Assembly: GCA_020724025.1 (NCBI GenBank)
Contig: DYHU01000099.1
Span: forward strand, 1-11,864
Direction: 5' to 3'
DNA: 11,864 nucleotides
From: Syntrophorhabdus sp.
GTDB lineage: Bacteria > Desulfobacterota > BSN033 > UBA1163
Positions 6,803 to 11,864 of this stretch are shown here, piece after piece. Positions within the stretch are counted from its first letter, which is position 1, and the number at the start of each line of letters is the position of its first letter. A program made the position numbers and the translations under genes. The notes beneath the pieces were generated by a model that had not been told where the DNA came from, ran no database searches, and saw nothing but the letters and a program-made list of their open reading frames with translations.

Positions 6803-6818
6803 GGATCACCTCCTTTCT
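6803..6818 (-). promoter_or_regulatory. Orphan full-length Shine-Dalgarno-like sequence in the 6716-6837 gap
   Basis: The minus strand reads AGAAAGGAGGTGATCC, the exact complement of the conserved 3' tail of 16S rRNA (GGATCACCTCCTTTCT on the plus strand). It lies 87 nt upstream of the binding-protein ATG, which has its own strong SD. No ATG, GTG or TTG follows at 5-12 nt. An ATT at 6801 is at 7-nt spacing and would open an 18-codon frame ending with TAG at 6745. Possible roles are a ribosome standby or pausing site, a leader peptide with a rare start, or a remnant of an older gene start. The match is directly visible; the role is not. Confidence 0.55.
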
Positions 6819-6837
6819 ATTGAAATTATTCTCCTTT

Positions 6838-8157
6838 TCAAGCCTCCTTGATCACCCGCTTGGCTTTTCCCTCAAATCGGGGAAGCTCGCCGATCTTCAT
6901 GACTTCCACATCCGGAGTGACACCAATTCGAAATTTGAAAATTTCCTTGAAGGCCTTCACCGCCCGATTCATCTCTTCTTTTGAAAGGGAGGGGGAGGAG
7001 GGTTCGACGAGAATTCTTAGATGCTTCCCTGATCCCATCTTAGGGGCAATGACTTGATATTCGTTTGAGAATTCTTTCGTCTCGCGAACGAAATTCTCAA
7101 TGGCAGAGGGAAAGATATTGACTCCCCCAAATTGGAACATATCATCCGCCCGACCGATGATCCCTCCCTCCAAGCGGAGGAATGTCCGTCCACAATCGCA
7201 CTTCTTGTAATCGAATTTAACGACATCGCCCATCCGCCATCGGATCAAAGGCATGGATTCACAGCAAAGGTTAGTAAGAACCAACTCCCCTTCTTCACCC
7301 GGATTCAGATTTTTACCCGTCTTCGGATCGATCACCTCTGCGAGAAACATACTTTCAATCACATGGGTTCCCTTCTGGGCGGTACATTCGAAACCAAAGT
7401 TAGAGATTTCTGTGGAGCCAATATCATCAAAATTTTTAGCCCCCCAAGTAGTTTCAATCAATTTTTTAGTAGAAGGAACCTGGGCTCCTGGCTCTCCTGC
7501 CGTAATGACGATTCGGACAGTCGTCTTTGAGAGATCCACACCCATCTTCTTAGCCACCTCGCCGAGGAAAAGGATATAAGTAGGCGTGCCACAAACAACG
7601 GTCGGTTTCCATTCAAGAATATTTTTAATGCGATCTTCGGAACCCTGCCCCCCACCCGGGATGACGAGAACTCCTCCTTTCTCAAAAGAGGAATGGATTC
7701 CCCACCAGGCTAAGTAGAGCCCATAGTTGAAAGGGATAAATATGGTATCAGCCTTGGTGATTCCATAGCCATACATAAAGTACATAAACTGGTCATAGTA
7801 GACTTCTAACCAGTCCTTCTTACTCAATAAGGAACGCACAGGTATTCCTGTGGTTCCAGTGGTTTGAAAAACTCTCACCCCTTCTTCCGGGGGGATGCAG
7901 TGAAAGTCTCCGAAGGGAGGATATTTTTCTTGACTCTGCCTCAACTCTTCCTTGACGGTGAAAGGAATTCTACTGACCTCTTCTAACGTCTTAATGTGTT
8001 CAGGTTTTATTCCAGCATCATCAAACTTTTTTCTATAGAAGGGAGCCCGCTCGTAGACATAGGCCATCTGCTTTCTGAAAAGATCAATCTGATACTCCAA
8101 TAATCTCTCCCTTGGCATTGTCTCCAATTCCGGTTTCCACATAATGATCTTTTCCAT
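6838..8157 (-). CDS. Phenylacetate-CoA ligase (PaaK) family aryl-CoA ligase
   Basis: This 439-residue adenylating enzyme of the PaaK branch of the ANL superfamily would convert an aromatic acid to its CoA thioester (ATP to AMP + PPi) in the cytoplasm. Landmarks are the phosphate loop TTGTTGIPVRS (99-109), the adenine-site motif DIGSTE (245-250), the paired cysteines of CDCGRT (C320, C322), GRADDMFQFGGVNIFPSAIE (335-354) and the C-terminal EGKAKRV with the probable catalytic lysine K431. The length is that of bacterial PaaK (about 435-440). The ATG at 8157 has AGGGA 5 nt upstream; an internal ATG at codon 6 is possible but less well placed. It starts 9 nt after the molybdenum subunit stop, so it is in the same operon and may make the CoA ester that enzyme acts on, or its product. 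Phenylacetate itself is not implied. Benzoate-like or heterocyclic acids are equally possible. Confidence 0.9.
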   Translation of the reverse strand: MEKIIMWKPELETMPRERLLEYQIDLFRKQMAYVYERAPFYRKKFDDAGIKPEHIKTLEEVSRIPFTVKEELRQSQEKYPPFGDFHCIPPEEGVRVFQTTGTTGIPVRSLLSKKDWLEVYYDQFMYFMYGYGITKADTIFIPFNYGLYLAWWGIHSSFEKGGVLVIPGGGQGSEDRIKNILEWKPTVVCGTPTYILFLGEVAKKMGVDLSKTTVRIVITAGEPGAQVPSTKKLIETTWGAKNFDDIGSTEISNFGFECTAQKGTHVIESMFLAEVIDPKTGKNLNPGEEGELVLTNLCCESMPLIRWRMGDVVKFDYKKCDCGRTFLRLEGGIIGRADDMFQFGGVNIFPSAIENFVRETKEFSNEYQVIAPKMGSGKHLRILVEPSSPSLSKEEMNRAVKAFKEIFKFRIGVTPDVEVMKIGELPRFEGKAKRVIKEA

Positions 8158-8166
8158 ATTTTCCCT

Positions 8167-10500
8167 TTATTTATTCCTTTTTTCTTTCAAACCCATCAGT
8201 ATCTTCTCAGGAAGGATCGGAAACGTTTTTACTCTCACCCCCGTAGCATCATACACGGCATTGGCAATGGCAGCCACCATTCCCGAGACATATCCTTCTC
8301 CCACCTCCTTTGTTCGATAAGGAATATCTTTTTCATACCTCTCCGTGATGACGTCGATGTAATGAGATTCCACCATATCTTTGGCGCAGGGGATTTTATA
8401 ATCGAGGAAAGAGGTCGTAAGGGTCTTCCCTTTCTTCATCAAGACCTCCTCCCAGAGGGCATGGCCTTGAGCCATAGAGACCTGGCCATCAATCTGGCCT
8501 TCAACCAGTAAGGGGTTAATAGGAAAACCGCAGTCATGAGATGTGGTCGCTTTCACAAGTTTTACCTGGCCGGTTTCGATATCGACTTCCACCTCGGCGA
8601 CTTGGGCATCGAAGGCATAATTGTCACTCCATCTGCCTTTGGCGGTGGCAAGACTCGGATGAGCTGGTATGTCCTTCATTGTTCGGTAATGTCCCTGACC
8701 GATAATGGGATTTCCCCGGCGCTTTGCAATACTTGCCGCCACTGTCTGAGCGAAAGAGATCGATCGTCCAGGGATGCCTTTGACAGAGATCTCTCGGTTC
8801 TTTGCAATTAAGTCCTTGGAATTGGTTTCGAGTTCCTGTGCAGCCACTTCAAAAAGTTGACGCCTTGCATCGGAGGCAGCCATCTTAACAGCATTCCCAG
8901 AGACATAAGCTCCTCCACTGATCCAGGCACCGATATCCACAGGAGTTGTCTCGGTATCTGCTGCCACAACCCGAATATCATCCATCGACACCCCAAGCTC
9001 CTCAGCGACAATTTGGCATAGAATGGTCTCAGCCCCCTGGCCGATATCCAAGGCTCCTGTGAGGAGCGATACAGTGCCATCGTCATTCAATTTGACAATC
9101 GCCGCGGATGTATTGGGGTAGATGAGGGAACCACTGAAGTAAGAAGAAACCCCCATTCCAATCCCCCTCCTTATCCTCTGTTCCTCCTCTGATTTCCTCT
9201 TCCCATATCTTTCTTTAAATCGGGTGGCCTCAGCAGCCCTTTCAATACATTCGACTAAACCGCAGTTCCTGACCGAATCTTCATTGGGAAGAAAGTCCCC
9301 TTTCTGTCGAGCATTTTTCAAACGGATCTCTACAGGATCGATCCCTAACTCTTCAGCAATCGTGTCCATCTGTGATTCAACGGCGAATCGAAGATTAGGG
9401 GCACCATGTCCCCGTTGCGGAGCCCTGACAGGATTATTTGTGTAGACAGAGAAACCTTCATATTTCAGATTTGGAATTCGGTAGCAAAGCATGACAAAAC
9501 CCCAGCAGAGAAAGATGACCACGACCCCGCTTCCCCGGTAGGCGCCACTGTTATTGATTACCCTGACTTGTTGGGCAACCAAAGTTCCGTCCTTTTTGAC
9601 GCCTGTCTTCAACTCTACTAAGATGGGTTGACCGTGCCTCGAAGCCTCGAACACCTCCTCCCTTGTGCAAACAATCTTCACCGGCCTCCGAGCCTTGATG
9701 GATAAAAGGGAAGCACAGAATTCATGAGAGAAGAGGTCGATCTTCCCTCCGTATGCTCCTCCTACATAGGCCTTAAAAACACGAACGTTGTTGAAAGGAA
9801 GCCCTAATGTGGTGGCTAATTTGGCTCTTTTAATGAAAGGGCCTTGACTTGAAGTCCAGACATTTAGTTTTCCGGAGAGATCGAAACTGGCCAGTGTGGC
9901 CTGGGGTTCCATGTAACAGTGTGTTCTTAGCTGCCCCTCGAATCGATCCTCACGGATGAGGTAGGATTCAGCAAACCCCTTTTCAACATTACCCCATCCG
10001 GACTCGGTCTTTCCACCAATATTTCCGTAAGGTTCTCTTACCCTTGGATGGCTGGGATGGATCTCGGGAGCATCGGGTTTCATGGCCTCCTCAGGGTCGA
10101 AGACTGCAGGAAGCTCCTCATAATCGACTTTGATAAGACTCAACGCTTCCTCGGCAATATATTCGTCAAGGGCTGCAACAGCGGCGACTTCTTCACCAAT
10201 ATAGCGGACCCGCTCCATGGCTAAAGGATATTGATCAGGGGGATAACGAGGGGTCTCCACAAATCCATGCTTTATCCCTAAAGTATCCTTTCCTGTAACG
10301 ACTGCCTTCACCCCCGGGAGTCTCTCCGCTCGAGAAGTATCAATATTAAGAATCCTCGCATGAGGGTAGGGACTTCTCAGAATTTTACCCCATAACATCC
10401 CTGGAAGAACCATATCTACAGTATAAAGCGCTCTCCCTGTGACCTTCTCCATACCATCCTTTCTGGGGACGCTTTTGCCAACGAAAGACAACTCTTCCAT
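8167..10500 (-). CDS. Xanthine dehydrogenase-family molybdopterin-binding catalytic subunit
   Basis: This 777-residue large subunit would hold the molybdenum cofactor of a heterotrimeric hydroxylase (xanthine dehydrogenase / 4-hydroxybenzoyl-CoA reductase alpha type). The N-terminal a/b-hammerhead domain (about 13-130, GKILRSPYPHARI at 38-50) is followed by cofactor-domain motifs SSQGPF (217-222), VGGAYGGK (246-253), PQRGHGAPNLRFAVES (361-376), DIGQGAETILCQIVAEELG (485-503) and the C-terminal TKEVGEG, with the expected catalytic glutamate E735. The CoxL-specific active-site loop (AYxCSFR) of aerobic CO dehydrogenase is absent, so this is not a true CODH. There is no twin-arginine signal, so the enzyme is cytoplasmic. 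The ATG lies 1 nt after the stop of the iron-sulfur gene, with AGGAG 5 nt upstream. Databases commonly name such proteins HcrA-like, but the companion FAD subunit argues for caution. Confidence 0.93.
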   Translation of the reverse strand: MEELSFVGKSVPRKDGMEKVTGRALYTVDMVLPGMLWGKILRSPYPHARILNIDTSRAERLPGVKAVVTGKDTLGIKHGFVETPRYPPDQYPLAMERVRYIGEEVAAVAALDEYIAEEALSLIKVDYEELPAVFDPEEAMKPDAPEIHPSHPRVREPYGNIGGKTESGWGNVEKGFAESYLIREDRFEGQLRTHCYMEPQATLASFDLSGKLNVWTSSQGPFIKRAKLATTLGLPFNNVRVFKAYVGGAYGGKIDLFSHEFCASLLSIKARRPVKIVCTREEVFEASRHGQPILVELKTGVKKDGTLVAQQVRVINNSGAYRGSGVVVIFLCWGFVMLCYRIPNLKYEGFSVYTNNPVRAPQRGHGAPNLRFAVESQMDTIAEELGIDPVEIRLKNARQKGDFLPNEDSVRNCGLVECIERAAEATRFKERYGKRKSEEEQRIRRGIGMGVSSYFSGSLIYPNTSAAIVKLNDDGTVSLLTGALDIGQGAETILCQIVAEELGVSMDDIRVVAADTETTPVDIGAWISGGAYVSGNAVKMAASDARRQLFEVAAQELETNSKDLIAKNREISVKGIPGRSISFAQTVAASIAKRRGNPIIGQGHYRTMKDIPAHPSLATAKGRWSDNYAFDAQVAEVEVDIETGQVKLVKATTSHDCGFPINPLLVEGQIDGQVSMAQGHALWEEVLMKKGKTLTTSFLDYKIPCAKDMVESHYIDVITERYEKDIPYRTKEVGEGYVSGMVAAIANAVYDATGVRVKTFPILPEKILMGLKEKRNK

Positions 10501-10501
10501 A

Positions 10502-10972
10502 TCACTCCTCTCTTGTTGAGGCTGCCATGACGGCTTCGAGAATTTTATTGTAGCCTGTGCATCGACAAAGGTTACCCTCCAATCCTTTTAATATCTCATC
10601 TCTTGAGGGTTTTGGATTTTCATCGAGAATAGATTTTGCATTGAGGATCATCCCTGACGTACAATAGCCGCACTGAATGGCTCCGTACTGAATGAAAGCC
10701 TTCTGTAAAGGATGGAGTTCACCACCCTTAGATAGACCTTCGATGGTAGTAATCTCTTTTCCCTGGCCTTCGATTGCCAATGTCAAGCAGGAAAGAATGG
10801 GTTTTCCGTCAAACAAAACGGTACAGGCACCGCATTCTCCTGTTCCGCAAGCCTCTTTTGCTCCCGTGAGACCTAAATCTTCCCTCAACACTTCCAAGAG
10901 TGTCCTTTGAGGCTCTACGGCCAGCTCAAAGGATTCACCATTCACTCTCAACTCGATCAATTGCTTTTTCAT
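10502..10972 (-). CDS. Xanthine dehydrogenase-family small subunit with two [2Fe-2S] clusters
   Basis: This 156-residue electron-transfer subunit has a plant-ferredoxin-type N-terminal domain with cysteines C42, C47, C50 and C62 (CGTGECGACTV). Its C-terminal helical domain ligates the second cluster through C101, C104, C136 and C138 (QCGYCTSGM and NLCRCTGY). All eight expected ligands are present, as is Q100 before C101, which contacts the molybdopterin in related structures. The length matches HcrC/CoxS/NdhS-type subunits. It would pass electrons between the molybdenum site and the FAD subunit. The ATG overlaps the FAD-subunit stop as ATGA, with GGAG 9 nt upstream. The gene order FAD - FeS - Mo resembles the CoxM-S-L order of molybdenum hydroxylases. 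Confidence 0.95.
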   Translation of the reverse strand: MKKQLIELRVNGESFELAVEPQRTLLEVLREDLGLTGAKEACGTGECGACTVLFDGKPILSCLTLAIEGQGKEITTIEGLSKGGELHPLQKAFIQYGAIQCGYCTSGMILNAKSILDENPKPSRDEILKGLEGNLCRCTGYNKILEAVMAASTREE

Positions 10973-11832
10973 CCGATTTTCTCCATCGCTTGAAGGATTG
11001 CCCGTTCCACCAATACCCTACTCATCTCCCGTCGATACCAAGGTCTGGAACGAGGCTGGATTTCATCCGAGGCCACCTGAGCCGCTTCCCTGATAATCTT
11101 CTCTTCCAGTCTTTTTCTAATTAATATTCTTTCCGCAGCCTTCGCCCTAATGGGGGTTGGTGCAACAGAAGAAAGGCTAATTCTCGCCTCCTGACAGATT
11201 GAATCTTTCGGATCCATTGTAAGAAAGACAGCCGCTCCTACCAGGGTTTCTCCAACAGAAGAAGCTTTATGAAGGTATTGGTAAGAGCCGGCAGAACAGG
11301 GGGCAGATTTAGGGATCTGAACCTCAACCACGATTTCTTGGGGATCGAGAACAGTTTGGAAAGGCCCAACAAAAAATTCTTGAAGAGGAACGATCCTTTC
11401 TCCGTAAAGGTGAGCCAACTTCAACTTTGTTTCCAAGACTAATAGTGGAGCCGATGCGTCCGAGGAAGGGGAGGCATTACAAAGATTACCTACCAAGGTT
11501 CCCATGTTTCTCACCTGACGGGTTCCGATCTTAAAACATGTTTCAGCGAGAAAATCGAACTTTTCTCTAACAACCGGATGATTAACAATGACATCATGCG
11601 TGACGAGTGGGCCGATTTTCAGGCCTTCCCTATCGTCCCGTTCGATCCCGTCAAATTTCTGGATCCCTTTCAGGCTGATGACAACCTTGGGAAGAATCTC
11701 TTTTTTCTTCATTTTAACGAAGAGGTCGGTTCCGCCAGCTAATACCTTCGCCTCCCCTTTATACTTGACCAGTAGAGAAAAAACCTCCTCGATCGATGAT
11801 GGGCGGAAGTATTCAAATCTTGGAATACGCAT
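10969..11832 (-). CDS. Xanthine dehydrogenase-family FAD-binding subunit
   Basis: This 287-residue flavoprotein subunit has the CoxM-type fold. Motifs are the N-terminal FEYFRPSSIEE, the FAD-binding AGGTDL (32-37), and the second FAD loop QVRNMGTLVGNLCNA with SPSSDASAPLL (106-131), followed by the C-terminal CO dehydrogenase flavoprotein domain. It would exchange electrons between the iron-sulfur subunit and an external carrier (NAD, ferredoxin or quinone pool, unknown). In 4-hydroxybenzoyl-CoA reductase the beta subunit (about 324 residues) has an inserted cysteine-rich loop carrying a [4Fe-4S] cluster. Here the sequence after GNLCNA runs straight on without insertion and the protein is correspondingly short. 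The start ATG at 11832 has GGAGG 5 nt upstream. It is the first visible gene of the operon. Confidence 0.93.
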   Translation of the reverse strand: MRIPRFEYFRPSSIEEVFSLLVKYKGEAKVLAGGTDLFVKMKKKEILPKVVISLKGIQKFDGIERDDREGLKIGPLVTHDVIVNHPVVREKFDFLAETCFKIGTRQVRNMGTLVGNLCNASPSSDASAPLLVLETKLKLAHLYGERIVPLQEFFVGPFQTVLDPQEIVVEVQIPKSAPCSAGSYQYLHKASSVGETLVGAAVFLTMDPKDSICQEARISLSSVAPTPIRAKAAERILIRKRLEEKIIREAAQVASDEIQPRSRPWYRREMSRVLVERAILQAMEKIG

Positions 11833-11864
11833 CTATTCCTCCATGTTTAATTCTCAGGATAAGA
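11833..11864 (-). promoter_or_regulatory. Ribosome-binding region at the right edge
   Basis: Minus-strand GGAGG (complement of 11838-11842) precedes the FAD-subunit ATG by 5 nt. The remaining bases are too few to show a promoter or an upstream gene, so the operon start is probably outside the window. Confidence 0.55.

Noticed and set aside
6781..6820. A real 16S rRNA gene end on the plus strand
   Set aside because: Only the last 16 nt match well. The upstream similarity is short and gapped, and the rest of the region is coding on the other strand, so no rRNA gene is present.
7132..7530. 132-codon plus-strand open frame opposite the PaaK-type ligase
   Set aside because: It lies wholly antisense to a well-supported gene with intact family motifs. 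Its translation shows no domain-like pattern and no ribosome-binding context sets it apart.
8167..11832. Aerobic carbon monoxide dehydrogenase (coxMSL)
   Set aside because: The gene order M-S-L is similar, but the catalytic subunit lacks the diagnostic AYxCSFR active-site loop and has PQRGHGAPN instead.

Overview
This 11.9 kb window reads as one accessory catabolic cluster. All ten genes lie on the minus strand, so transcription runs from high to low coordinates. The GC content is moderate. The Liv-type transporter, the aryl/acyl-CoA ligases, the molybdenum hydroxylase and the dispersed GC-rich palindromic intergenic repeats fit an anaerobic or facultative aromatic- or fatty-acid-degrading bacterium. 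Something like the former Deltaproteobacteria (Desulfobacterota/Syntrophobacterales-like) is plausible, but this is inferred from gene content and repeat style only. No rRNA, tRNA, CRISPR array, transposase or phage gene is visible.

Layout in transcription order. (1) At 11832-8167 is a three-subunit molybdenum hydroxylase of the xanthine dehydrogenase family: FAD subunit, double [2Fe-2S] subunit and molybdopterin catalytic subunit. These genes are coupled by a 4-nt ATGA overlap and a 1-nt gap. (2) At 8157-6838 is a phenylacetate-CoA ligase (PaaK)-type adenylating enzyme, 9 nt downstream. (3) A 122-bp gap (6837-6716) follows. It holds a full-length Shine-Dalgarno-like sequence with no conventional start codon after it, a possible promoter, and the strong true SD of the next gene. 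(4) At 6715-2046 is a complete five-component branched-chain amino acid type (HAAT/Liv) ABC importer: secreted binding protein, LivH, LivM, LivG and LivF, separated by 6 nt or less. (5) A 154-bp gap with two consecutive hairpins, one a very GC-rich perfect 13-bp stem, separates livF from (6) a long/medium-chain-type acyl-CoA synthetase (1891-239). (7) The left end (1-238) is non-coding and carries a dispersed palindromic repeat element with imperfect inverted ends.

How the genes may work together (inference): the Liv-type importer brings in an acidic, probably aromatic or heterocyclic, substrate. The PaaK-type ligase and/or the second ligase activates it to a CoA thioester. The molybdenum enzyme hydroxylates or reductively dehydroxylates the ring. 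The gene set resembles 4-hydroxybenzoyl-CoA reductase loci, but the flavin subunit lacks the cysteine-rich loop that carries the extra [4Fe-4S] cluster in true 4-hydroxybenzoyl-CoA reductases. A conventional hydroxylase of unknown substrate is therefore at least as likely. The operon probably begins at or beyond the right edge, because only 32 bases precede the first gene.
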